Shown here in pieces: positions 51,098-58,392 of a stretch of DNA of 64,000 nt. The position numbers were made by a program, and so were the translations under genes. Where the stretch lies: NCBI GenBank assembly GCA_017551545.1, contig JAFZLJ010000143.1, positions 1 through 64,000 on the forward strand. The letters run 5' to 3'. The notes under the pieces were generated by a model. The model saw only the letters and a list, made by a program, of their open reading frames with translations, did not search any database and was not told the origin of the DNA. How positions within the stretch are numbered: position 1 is the stretch's first letter; each line of letters opens with the position of its first letter. The DNA is from Treponema sp. GTDB lineage: Bacteria; Spirochaetota; Spirochaetia; Treponematales; Treponemataceae.

Positions 51098-51172
51098 GAG
51101 ATTGTAGCTCAGCTGGATTAGAGCATCACCCTGCGGAGGTGGGGGTCGCACGTTCGAATCGTGTCAGTCTCA
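51098..51172 (+). tRNA. tRNA-Arg (anticodon GCG), right copy; right attachment site
   Basis: Same cloverleaf and anticodon loop CTGCGGA as the copy at 67-141. The only difference is T at 51126 for C, turning the first anticodon-stem pair from C-G to T-G. Its 3' flank has a different terminator. The two copies in direct orientation bracket the integrase, phage genes and cargo, as expected for attL/attR. Confidence 0.85.
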
Positions 51173-51176
51173 AAAG

Positions 51177-51204
51177 GCCTGTTCTTAGGGAACGGGCTTT
51201 TTTT
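51177..51204 (+). terminator. Terminator after right tRNA-Arg
   Basis: An eight-base-pair stem (GCCTGTTC with GAACGGGC, one T-G) with loop TTAGG, followed by seven T. The next gene starts only 25 bases later, so it may depend on readthrough. Confidence 0.8.
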
Positions 51205-51228
51205 ATCTTTTTCTAAAATATTCAAAAT

Positions 51229-51756
51229 ATGAACAATGACGTTGCAACACTAAAGGTAATTGCAGATACTCTTGAAAACGAACCAATGGCAAGTCAGCGC
51301 GTGCTGGCACAGAATGCGGGCATGTCTATAGGCCTTATGAACGCCGTGCTCAAGCGCTTTGTGGAACGCGGCTGGATTATGCTTACAAATGTAAATATGC
51401 GTAAGCTCTGCTATGCCATAACCCCGCAGGGAATTTCAGAACTCCGCGAACGCAGCCAGACCTTTGCCCGCCGCACCTTTGAAATTGCAAATAAATATAA
51501 CGACCAGCTCTGCCTTCTTGTAGCACAGGCAAAACAAGACAAAAAATCAAAATTCATACTGTACGGACAAAGTTATATAAAGTTTATGCTTGTATATGCC
51601 TGCCAGGCTCAGGGCTTTGCTTTTGAAGAAAAATCTGCCGCTGCCGCAGTAGACAAATCGGCCTTTTGTGCAGCAGGAGAGCTTTGTACTCCGGAAGAGC
51701 TTGCCCGATTAAAAAAGCACGGCTGCCCGAATCTGCTCGATTTATTACAGGAATAA
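51229..51756 (+). CDS. Winged-helix regulator upstream of a NusG-like gene
   Basis: A 175-residue protein with an N-terminal winged helix (NEPMASQRVLAQNAGMSIGL MNAVLKRFVERGWI) and the same C-terminal FILYGQSYIKFMLVYACQ domain as the element-borne protein at 46496. It lies 57 bases after the tRNA with little room for its own promoter, and 18 bases before a NusG-like gene. Such pairs precede surface-glycan loci, so it probably regulates glycan expression or choice. It lies just outside the element. Confidence 0.75.
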   Translation: MNNDVATLKVIADTLENEPMASQRVLAQNAGMSIGLMNAVLKRFVERGWIMLTNVNMRKLCYAITPQGISELRERSQTFARRTFEIANKYNDQLCLLVAQAKQDKKSKFILYGQSYIKFMLVYACQAQGFAFEEKSAAAAVDKSAFCAAGELCTPEELARLKKHGCPNLLDLLQE

Positions 51757-51774
51757 CGGGGCAGAGTAGAAGTT

Positions 51775-52287
51775 ATGGAATATTACTGCGCAATGGTCCT
51801 TACCGGTAAAGAAAAAACCGTAAAAGACGCCGCCCTAAAAGCCTTGCAAGACCTGTGCCCCACCGCCAACTGCTACACCTTTGAACGCCGCCTGTACACC
51901 AAAAAACGCGGCTGGTTCGACGCCCCCCTGTTCCCGGGCTACATCTTTTTTATGCTCGAAAGCTTTACCCCGCAAATTCTCGAAGTGCTAAAAAAAATCA
52001 AAGGCTTTTATCACATACTGCGCGACAACCAGAATCCAACCCAAATACAAGGCCAGGCCCTTGAAGAACTAAAACTGTTTATCCGTAACGGCGAACACTG
52101 GGGCATTTCCAAAGTCCAGTTCCTCCCCGGCCAGAAAATCCAGGCAATCACCGGCCCCCTCGTAGGCCTCGAAGGCAACATAATAGCAGTAAACAAGAAA
52201 AAAAAGCAGATAACCGTCCAGTCCACTCTCACCAACGACGGCAAAAGGTTTGATCTGCTGTATGAAGATGTGGAAGTGGTGGAGTGA
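51775..52287 (+). CDS. Specialised NusG-like transcription antiterminator (UpxY/LoaP type)
   Basis: A 170-residue NusG paralogue. It has the NGN domain (MEYYCAMVLTGKEKTVKDAA, then GWFDAPLFPGYIFFMLESF) and a KOW motif (ITGPLVGLEGNIIAVNKKKK). Proteins of this group ride on RNA polymerase to prevent termination in long glycan operons. No glycan gene directly follows now: a GNAT gene on the other strand and a defence island intervene before the second glycan locus at 58393. Remnants of similar genes lie at 57490 and about 58212. Confidence 0.88.
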   Translation: MEYYCAMVLTGKEKTVKDAALKALQDLCPTANCYTFERRLYTKKRGWFDAPLFPGYIFFMLESFTPQILEVLKKIKGFYHILRDNQNPTQIQGQALEELKLFIRNGEHWGISKVQFLPGQKIQAITGPLVGLEGNIIAVNKKKKQITVQSTLTNDGKRFDLLYEDVEVVE

Positions 52288-52306
52288 GTGTCACACGGAT
52301 TTAAAT

Positions 52307-52483
52307 TTATTCAGTATAAAACTTCTTTTTTTCTGTTTGAGTAAGCTCTGAAATTTTTTTACCCTGTGATTTTGCATAAGCTAAAAGACCACGATAGTCC
52401 ATTGTTCCTTTTATTTGACTAAAAGGAATTGGTTTAGGAGTTCTTGCAAGGCTTTGCTTATATTGTGTCATTTGTCCATTCAT
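52307..52483 (-). CDS. 58-residue protein paired with a GNAT gene
   Basis: A short minus-strand gene reading MNGQMTQYKQSLARTPKPIP then FSQIKGTMDYRGLLAYAKSQ and GKKISELTQTEKKKFYTE. It has GGAGG nine bases before the ATG and overlaps the GNAT gene by 26 bases. The clean ribosome site and compact charged sequence make it a real gene. I recognise the pattern as a small conserved protein often next to acetyltransferase or toxin-like genes, but know no function. Confidence 0.65.
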   Translation of the reverse strand: MNGQMTQYKQSLARTPKPIPFSQIKGTMDYRGLLAYAKSQGKKISELTQTEKKKFYTE

Positions 52484-53003
52484 AAGTGTAAACCTCCGTT
52501 ATCTTTTTTGCATTTTCTTCATCTATTAGGAAGTGAAATGGATGTTGAATACCAATAAACTCTGCATTGAATACCGACATATAATGTTCAAGAAGAGTTT
52601 TATCGGCTGCAAATCCATACATCATTCCACCATATTTCCATTCTATTGATTTGTTTGCGGCAATTGCGAATAAATGACCGCCAACACCTTTGTATTTTAC
52701 TTCTTCATTTATCTGATGATTATTTTCTGGACTAGCACACATCCAGGTAACATATGCAGCTTTAGCGTTTCCATCTTTATGAAGTGCTACAAGCCCTTGA
52801 ATATCAACAGATCCTTCTACAACAAGTGCATATACTTCATTATCATCAAGAAGTTCATCCCAGTTTACATACCATCCATTCTTTGCATTGTATTTTTTCA
52901 GAAAAGATTTCCGGCTAACCTGAAGAACTTCGGTTTGAACTAATTCTCCGGTTTTAACATCTTTGAGGCATGGTGTAAATTCATCAATAAATACATTAAT
53001 CAT
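52458..53003 (-). CDS. GNAT-family acetyltransferase
   Basis: A 181-residue protein. The acetyl-CoA site is visible in VKYKGVGGHLFAIAANKSIE followed by GGMMYGFAADKTLLEHYMSVFNAE, the usual helix, strand and C-terminal Tyr region. GGAGG precedes the ATG. It is coupled to the 58-residue downstream gene; the pair is divergent from the RloA-like gene. It may be a housekeeping-like acetyltransferase or a toxin; the sequence does not decide. Confidence 0.72.
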   Translation of the reverse strand: MINVFIDEFTPCLKDVKTGELVQTEVLQVSRKSFLKKYNAKNGWYVNWDELLDDNEVYALVVEGSVDIQGLVALHKDGNAKAAYVTWMCASPENNHQINEEVKYKGVGGHLFAIAANKSIEWKYGGMMYGFAADKTLLEHYMSVFNAEFIGIQHPFHFLIDEENAKKITEVYTYEWTNDTI

Positions 53004-53083
53004 TTTCCAAACCTCCTATACTCCTAATTATACTACAATACTTTTTAATGGTAAACCTAAAAATTGCTTTCGCAATTTTCTTA

Positions 53084-53116
53084 TTACGACGGACGTTTGA
53101 CCCATAAACAAGTGCA
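53084..53116 (+). repeat. 33-bp direct repeat flanking the defence island, left copy
   Basis: 30 of 33 bases match 58060-58092 (core ACGACGGACGTTTG). The two copies bracket the RloA/B, PIN, TIR and AbiH-remnant genes. Confidence 0.75.
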
Positions 53117-53117
53117 G

Positions 53118-53163
53118 CACAAATCACTAAAGTAAAATACCACAAATCACTAAAGTAAAATAC
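53118..53163 (+). repeat. 23-bp perfect tandem duplication
   Basis: Two identical 23-base units lie head to tail directly after the 33-bp repeat. The duplication shifts any reading frame through it. Confidence 0.9.
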
Positions 53164-53515
53164 CGCACTGCAACAGAATATGGTTATAAAAGGGAAGACG
53201 GGGTTTTTGTTATTCCGATTGGGTGTTTGAAGAATTGATAGTTTTCAAATTCGGGCGGTCCCCCGTCAGACACTTCGTGCCCGACGGGATCGGCTGTTCT
53301 ACGCAACCTTCGGTTGCTACCGAGTTTGCTTCACAAACGTCGCAACTCCCTTTCGGTCGATATCCTCACTTCGTTTCGGTTGCTTGCTTCGCAACCCTTA
53401 TATAGTCTACCTTAATTTTATAAAATCAGGGAAATAGAATGCAAAAATGCCAAAAATTGCATAAAACCTAATCTATTTTCTTGAAAAATCGGAAAATAGG
53501 TATTATTATATAGTT

Positions 53516-54712
53516 ATGTTAGTAGAATTTTCAATAAACAATTTTAAATCCATTAAAGACTCTGTTACTTTTTCAATGATGAGTGGAAAAAGCACTAATA
53601 ATGTAATCAATGTAAATGAAAAACTTAACTTGATTTCCTGCGCTGCTATTCTGGGAGCTAATGCCAGTGGTAAGACTACAATAATTGATGCATTTGCAAT
53701 GATGAAAAGAATAGTTTTGAATAATGATAAGATCTTTTTGTCTTCCGATGAATTACCATACAATCCATTTAAACTGTCAACAGAAACAGAAAATGCCTCT
53801 ACAAGTTTTGATATAGTCTTTATCCACAATGGCCGGCAGTACAAATATGGTTTTGAATACGATAAAAATAAAGTTTATGACGAATATCTTTTTGAGTATA
53901 AGACTATAAAACCAACTTGTGTATTCGATATGGAAAAAACAGTTCCGCTAAATAAAGATGCTTATCCTGAATTAAAAGAGATTAAGTCAAAACCCGATAA
54001 TTATCTTTATTTGTGGAAGTGCGATCAGATTGGAAATGAGCCTGCAAAAAATGTTCTGGATTATTTTAAATCAATGGTTATTACTTATGATGTAAGCAGT
54101 GCACTTAATGCACAATTGTCGGCAAGTCTATTAAATAATGAGGCCTTAAAAGAACTTATAAATAGCTACATGCAAAAGGCCGATTTTGGCATTTCCGATG
54201 TCCGAATTAATAATGAAAATTCTGATAATAAGATAGACATTAACAATATCATAGTAAGTCATAAAAAAGTAGATGAGAAAAATGGCGTCACAGATTTTGT
54301 CGATTTTCATATGAATGGCGATGAGTCATACGGTACATATAAATTCTTTTCATCTTTGTTTCCAATTCTATTTGCTTTGGCGCAGGGTAGTGTCGTGCTT
54401 TATGATGAATTAGATGCCAGTTTGCATCCGCTTTTATTACGCAAGTTATTTGATCTTTTTAGAAATAAAGAAACCAATCCAAATAATGCGCAGCTTGTTA
54501 TATCATGTCAGGATGTGAGTTTATTGGATTTTTTAAAAGATAATATTTCCCAAATCTGTTTCACCCAAAAAGATGATAATGGTCAGACAATTTTCCATTC
54601 GTTAGATGAATATTCCGGAGTAGAGCTCAAAAAGAAATTACAGGATCTTTATCTTTTAGGTTCATTTGATGCAATACCAAGGCTGGAGGGGTTTGATGAT
54701 AAGAAAGGGTAA
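53516..54712 (+). CDS. rloA: RloA-like AAA/ABC-type ATPase (abortive infection)
   Basis: A 398-residue ATP-binding protein. Walker A is ILGANASGKTT (residues 46-55), preceded by the family start MLVEFSINNFKSIKDSVTFS. Walker B and D-loop are VVLYDELDASLHPLL (about 297-311), and the C-terminal LVISCQDVSLLDFL is the H-loop-like region. It overlaps an RloB gene by 17 bases. RloA/RloB pairs are phage-defence genes often linked to restriction loci: the ATPase senses and the Toprim-like partner is presumed effector. Confidence 0.82.
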   Translation: MLVEFSINNFKSIKDSVTFSMMSGKSTNNVINVNEKLNLISCAAILGANASGKTTIIDAFAMMKRIVLNNDKIFLSSDELPYNPFKLSTETENASTSFDIVFIHNGRQYKYGFEYDKNKVYDEYLFEYKTIKPTCVFDMEKTVPLNKDAYPELKEIKSKPDNYLYLWKCDQIGNEPAKNVLDYFKSMVITYDVSSALNAQLSASLLNNEALKELINSYMQKADFGISDVRINNENSDNKIDINNIIVSHKKVDEKNGVTDFVDFHMNGDESYGTYKFFSSLFPILFALAQGSVVLYDELDASLHPLLLRKLFDLFRNKETNPNNAQLVISCQDVSLLDFLKDNISQICFTQKDDNGQTIFHSLDEYSGVELKKKLQDLYLLGSFDAIPRLEGFDDKKG

Positions 54713-55400
54713 AAATAGTTTTAAATCTTCCGCTCTTAAAAAACGAGATAGCGGTACGCTCAAGATAAAACCTTTGGTAATAATTTCTTGCGAAGGAACA
54801 AAAACAGAACCTAACTATCTTAGGACTATTATCAATGAATTGATTAAAAATGGAAAAATAGCACGAGGTTCTGTTGTTATTGCAGATCATCAGCATACAG
54901 ATCCTATGGGTGTTCTAAGTGATTTAGTAAATTACAGGAATGATTATACTTTGTTTGAGGAAAAATGGATTGTAATAGACAGAGATGAAGTTCGTTCTAT
55001 TTCGTCTAATTCCAGCGGCCATCCTGAAGAAAACTTTGTAACAGCATTAACCCAAGCAGAAAAACTAAATATAGAAGTTGCATGGTCAAATCCTTGTTTT
55101 GAAATCTTTATTGTCGAACATTATATGTACAGAGATACAGGTGGCGATAGAAAAGATATTCAGGAAAAAGCTTTGGAACTGTTGTGTAAAGATGGAAAAA
55201 TTAAAGAAGATGCCTCTGTTGAAGAATTAAAAGCTATTGATAATTTGTATGATATCTTGCTTCCAAGGAAAGAAACTGGTATTAAAAATTTGAAGAAACT
55301 GATGAATGTGCAAAAGGGAAAGTCTCCTGTAGAAGCTAATCCTGGTACAAGGTTTCATGAGCTTGTGAAAGTTTTGGAAGAGTATTTTGAGAAAGAATAA
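54696..55400 (+). CDS. rloB: RloB-like protein (Toprim-type presumed nuclease)
   Basis: A 234-residue protein starting at ATG 54696 with GGAGGG five bases upstream. The N-terminal KPLVIISCEGTKTEPNYLRT is the RloB signature with the Toprim-like Glu, followed by IVIDRDEVRS and NPCFEIFIVEHYMYRDTG. It is translationally coupled to the RloA-like ATPase, which supports their acting together. Confidence 0.85.
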   Translation: MIRKGKNSFKSSALKKRDSGTLKIKPLVIISCEGTKTEPNYLRTIINELIKNGKIARGSVVIADHQHTDPMGVLSDLVNYRNDYTLFEEKWIVIDRDEVRSISSNSSGHPEENFVTALTQAEKLNIEVAWSNPCFEIFIVEHYMYRDTGGDRKDIQEKALELLCKDGKIKEDASVEELKAIDNLYDILLPRKETGIKNLKKLMNVQKGKSPVEANPGTRFHELVKVLEEYFEKE

Positions 55401-55438
55401 TTTATTAGAAAAGAAAAAGGATTTTGGAGAAATAATAG

Positions 55439-56485
55439 ATGAAAGAAAAGAAGGCTTTGATTTTTGATACGAATTTCATAATTGAACATTCAAAAGATTT
55501 AGAAACTGTTGTGAAAAAACTAAGTAAATCTTATGAAGTTTTTGTTACGCAACTTTCAATTGACGAACGAATTTCTCAACAATATTTAGAGTTAAAAGGA
55601 AAATATGACAAAGTTCAAAAACTTGTTTCTGAAGTGCAAGCATTTGCAAAAGTAGAAATTATTATAGAATTTGACGATGCTTGTAATCTAATGAAGGATG
55701 GTATTCAAAACAAATATAATCATCTGTTTCAGAATAAAATAATTCCATTTTCAAAATCAGAAGAAAGTTATTCACAAATAATTGACAGAGTATATAAAAA
55801 AGTACCTCCTTTTATTTCGGGTGCAAGTGATAAAGGTTTTAAAGATACAATTTTGTGGCTTTCGTTAATTGATTATTTTTCAGAAAATAAGAATTTTAAA
55901 TCTGTTGTTTTTGTATCTAATGATCATGGTTTTACAGAAAATATAGAAACTCTTCAAAAAGAATTTCTTAACAAGACGTTTTTGGAAATCGAAATAAGAA
56001 ATAATGATTTTCTTAATCAAATTGTATGTGAAAAGAAAGATATTGATGTAAATACTTTAAATTTGAAAAATATAGCTCCAGAAGAATTGATTAATTTACG
56101 ACAAGAGATTCAAAGAGTTCTTGATGGTGTTTGTAGAACTACTTCATATGAGCCATATTTAGATGGATATGTGACTATCCCATGTTTTAAATTAAAGGAG
56201 TTTTTGGAAATAAATCAAATTGAAGAAATGTTTAATAATCTTTCTAAAGTTTTATTTCGAGATCTTTTTGCTGCTAAATTTGTCTTTAGTAATCTATTTA
56301 GTAATATTCAAGTTTTTAAAGACGAATATTATATTCCAAGAGAAAATATTGAATCGCTTAATTCTTTGTACGAAAAGATTAAGGAAAATTATAAGCAAGT
56401 TTTACCGCAGTTCTATAAAGTTGTAAAAGAAACTATAAATCAAAATTTTGATACAAGTGATTTTTCAGAGGATATTCCATTTTAA
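55439..56485 (+). CDS. PIN-domain ribonuclease-like protein (DUF4935 type)
   Basis: A 348-residue protein. PIN acidic residues are seen in KKALIFDTNFIIEHS (Asp10) and GASDKGFKDTILWLSLIDYF, then VVFVSNDHGF. The C-terminal 150 residues are helical with no recognised domain. No antitoxin-like gene is adjacent, so it is probably a stand-alone or RloAB-associated defence RNase. AGAAATAATAG before the ATG gives a weak ribosome site. A short reverse TAGGTNN-like stretch follows its stop (about 56492-56510). Confidence 0.75.
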   Translation: MKEKKALIFDTNFIIEHSKDLETVVKKLSKSYEVFVTQLSIDERISQQYLELKGKYDKVQKLVSEVQAFAKVEIIIEFDDACNLMKDGIQNKYNHLFQNKIIPFSKSEESYSQIIDRVYKKVPPFISGASDKGFKDTILWLSLIDYFSENKNFKSVVFVSNDHGFTENIETLQKEFLNKTFLEIEIRNNDFLNQIVCEKKDIDVNTLNLKNIAPEELINLRQEIQRVLDGVCRTTSYEPYLDGYVTIPCFKLKEFLEINQIEEMFNNLSKVLFRDLFAAKFVFSNLFSNIQVFKDEYYIPRENIESLNSLYEKIKENYKQVLPQFYKVVKETINQNFDTSDFSEDIPF

Positions 56486-56629
56486 AAAATTAGATCTAGG
56501 ACCTAACCAACTTTTTTAGGGATTATGGTGTTACAGCAAAAATGTATACAAATTCAAAAAATGAAAGTATATTATCGTTAAATAAATGAAACTAATGTAA
56601 ATATATTTTAAAATGAATGGAGTAAATAC

Positions 56630-57487
56630 ATGAAACCAAGAGTTTTTTTATCGCATTCAAAGAAGGATGAGGAATTTATTGTTAAAATCGCAAATGATTT
56701 AAGATTGGCTCAAATAGATTCTTGGTATGATGATTGGGAAATTCCTCCAGGGACTTCTATAAGAAGAAAAATATTTGAAGAAGGGATTCCCAATTGTGAT
56801 GTATTTTTTGTTTATCTTTCTGAAAACTCTATAGATTCTTATTGGGTAACTAAAGAGCTTGATGCAGCAATAATTCAACAAGCAGAAAGCAGAAATGAAA
56901 ATATTATTCTTTTTTGTTCTTCAGAAGAAGTTAGATCAAAGCTTTCATTAGATTTACGAAGTTGTAATATTCCTGTTCTAACAGAAAATGAATATGATAA
57001 ATCAATGTTAAAGTTTATTGCTGCAATTTATCAGAATTTTATAAATAAGATGAATAAGAATTTCGAATTAAAAAAGCAAAATGAGCTTCTGTTGCTGAAA
57101 AATCAGTTATTAGAGATGCAGAATACTTATTTCCAAAGAGGAAATGGAATTGATTTTGAAAACTTGAAAAACAAACTTCTACAAATATCAATTACATATA
57201 ATTCAAAAACTGTTGACTTACTTAGTGTTTTTGAAAGAACAAAAAATTCTTTTGCAGTAGGAACAAATAGTTATAAGCTGGATAACGAAATTATGAAGTT
57301 ATTTGATTTGGATATAGTTGAACCGTATCTGAAAATTGAACCAGTGATTCCAAGGCAGATATTTGATAGTATTGTTGGTCCTCTTGTTATTTACCAGGTT
57401 TTAGATATTATTCCTGAAAGTGATAATACTAATAAAAGTTATCAGCTTACAGAGATAGGAAAGTCACTACTAAGAAGTTTAGCTTAA
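56630..57487 (+). CDS. TIR-domain effector protein
   Basis: A 285-residue protein. The TIR domain covers residues 1-135: RVFLSHSKKDEEFIVKIAND, SWYDDWEIPPGTSIRRKI and the catalytic Glu76 in SYWVTKEL, as in NAD-hydrolysing TIRs. A coiled coil (NKNFELKKQNELLLLKNQLL) and a C-terminal region ending LTEIGKSLLRSLA, like a winged helix, follow. It resembles stand-alone TIR-STING-like or TIR-wHTH defence proteins. GGAG lies upstream of the ATG. Its stop is three bases before a NusG remnant. Confidence 0.83.
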   Translation: MKPRVFLSHSKKDEEFIVKIANDLRLAQIDSWYDDWEIPPGTSIRRKIFEEGIPNCDVFFVYLSENSIDSYWVTKELDAAIIQQAESRNENIILFCSSEEVRSKLSLDLRSCNIPVLTENEYDKSMLKFIAAIYQNFINKMNKNFELKKQNELLLLKNQLLEMQNTYFQRGNGIDFENLKNKLLQISITYNSKTVDLLSVFERTKNSFAVGTNSYKLDNEIMKLFDLDIVEPYLKIEPVIPRQIFDSIVGPLVIYQVLDIIPESDNTNKSYQLTEIGKSLLRSLA

Positions 57488-57489
57488 CT

Positions 57490-57582
57490 ATGGAATACTA
57501 CTACATGATGATAAACACAGGTGAAGAAAAAACTTTTAAGAAGCGTGGAAAACAGTCTTTTAAAAAAAACATATTTCAATGA
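57490..57582 (+). pseudogene. 5' remnant of a NusG-like gene
   Basis: The first ~18 codons read MEYYYMMINTGEEKTFKK, close to the start of the intact NusG-like protein at 51775 (MEYYCAMVLTGKEKTVKD). After that the sequence switches to another gene in a different frame and this frame stops at 57580. It marks a recombination junction inside a nusG-like gene. Confidence 0.75.
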
Positions 57583-57940
57583 TGAAATTGATCCAGATAA
57601 AATCAAAACTACTAGAGACAAAATTGAAAGAGCCGATGTTATATGTGTTTTTGGTTTGTCGCTTGGAGATTCTGATTTAACTTGGCGAAATGCAATATTA
57701 AACTCTCTGACAAATTTTAGAGAGCATCATCTTTTCTTATTTGATTGCCAATTAGCATGTGAGCAGGGCTTATTAGTGAATGATAAACTTGATTCTGAAT
57801 TGTTAAAGCGAGATACTATTTTACAATCGCGGGGGATTCAAGATACTGAAAAATATGTGAATAAGATACATATTCCTTGTGGATACAAGATTTTTAATAT
57901 TGCAGATATTATTGAAAATTACAGCAAGAAGATTGTTTAA
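57521..57940 (+). pseudogene. 3' remnant of an AbiH-type abortive infection gene
   Basis: About 120-139 codons carry the AbiH C-terminal signature ADVICVFGLSLGDSDLTWRNA and HLFLFDCQ. Full AbiH proteins are several hundred residues, so only the C-terminal third remains, joined at its 5' side to the NusG remnant. It may be translated from GTG 57521, but the N-terminal domain is missing. Confidence 0.7.
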
Positions 57941-57972
57941 AAAAAGATGAGAAAGGTTTTTTATTTATTTTT

Positions 57973-57999
57973 CAAAATGTTCATATCTTGAACATTTTG
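57973..57999. promoter_or_regulatory. Operator-like palindrome CAAAATGTTCA-N5-TGAACATTTTG
   Basis: Eleven-base perfect inverted arms with a five-base centre end two bases before the -35 hexamer at 58002. There is no T-run after it, so a protein-binding site is more likely than a terminator. Confidence 0.7.
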
Positions 58000-58001
58000 C
58001 A

Positions 58002-58030
58002 TTGACACCATAGTTTTCTCGTTATATAAT
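58002..58030 (+). promoter_or_regulatory. Consensus sigma70 promoter of the second glycan locus
   Basis: TTGACA at 58002, exactly 17 bp, TATAAT at 58025: both hexamers are perfect consensus. Confidence 0.85.
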
Positions 58031-58059
58031 AGTAAAAAAATTATATCAATTGTAACTGT

Positions 58060-58092
58060 TTACGACGGACGTTTGGTCCATAAATAAGTGCA
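58060..58092 (+). repeat. 33-bp direct repeat flanking the defence island, right copy
   Basis: Pair of 53084-53116 with three mismatches. It lies downstream of the promoter, in the leader of the second glycan locus. Confidence 0.75.
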
Positions 58093-58211
58093 ATGTCCAC
58101 TTTTCTCCCTCAAGAACTGCAGTTCCGGTTGCGGTGGGGAGAGGTTTGGGTGGTGTTGTATTATTTTGGCTTAATTTAGTTACAAATATATATGTACATA
58201 ATGTACTATGA

Positions 58212-58337
58212 TTTATTTTACTGTTCCACCTTGTTACAGGTAAAGAAGTTAAATACATTCAAAAAGCCATAGGTAAATTCATATTTGGAATAGAAGTTCC
58301 AATCTATATTATATATCTATTTGAGAAAAAAATATGA
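58212..58337 (+). pseudogene. Decayed NusG/LoaP-like fragment
   Basis: One frame reads FHLVTGKEVKYIQKAIGKFI then FGIEVPIYIIYLFEKKI and stops. The TGKE-x-KYIQKAI part and the following VP-x5-LFEKK match the spacing of LoaP-type NusG N-terminal domains. There is no good start codon and the rest is lost. The similarity is short, so this is tentative. Confidence 0.4.
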
Positions 58338-58392
58338 TTGGTATTAATTCTTTTAAGTGGACTATCTAAGTATATAGGCGTTCTAGATACTA

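Larger units (their letters stand above)
53004..53515. other. 512-bp noncoding region at the left edge of the defence island
   Basis: It contains the left copy of a 33-bp repeat (53084-53116), a 23-bp tandem duplication (53118-53140 and 53141-53163), a short orphan reading frame ending about 53241 (YRTATEYGYKREDGVFVIPI), a GC-rich palindromic stretch (about 53255-53400), and a candidate promoter for the RloA-like gene (TTGAAA about 53481, 17 bp, TATTAT). Confidence 0.55.
57941..58392. other. 452-bp regulatory region before the second glycan locus
   Basis: It holds a perfect 11-bp-arm palindrome (57973-57999), a consensus promoter (58002-58030), the right 33-bp repeat (58060-58092), a GC-rich stretch, and a decayed NusG-like fragment (about 58212-58337). 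The leader from promoter to the flippase start is about 355 nt. Confidence 0.65.
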
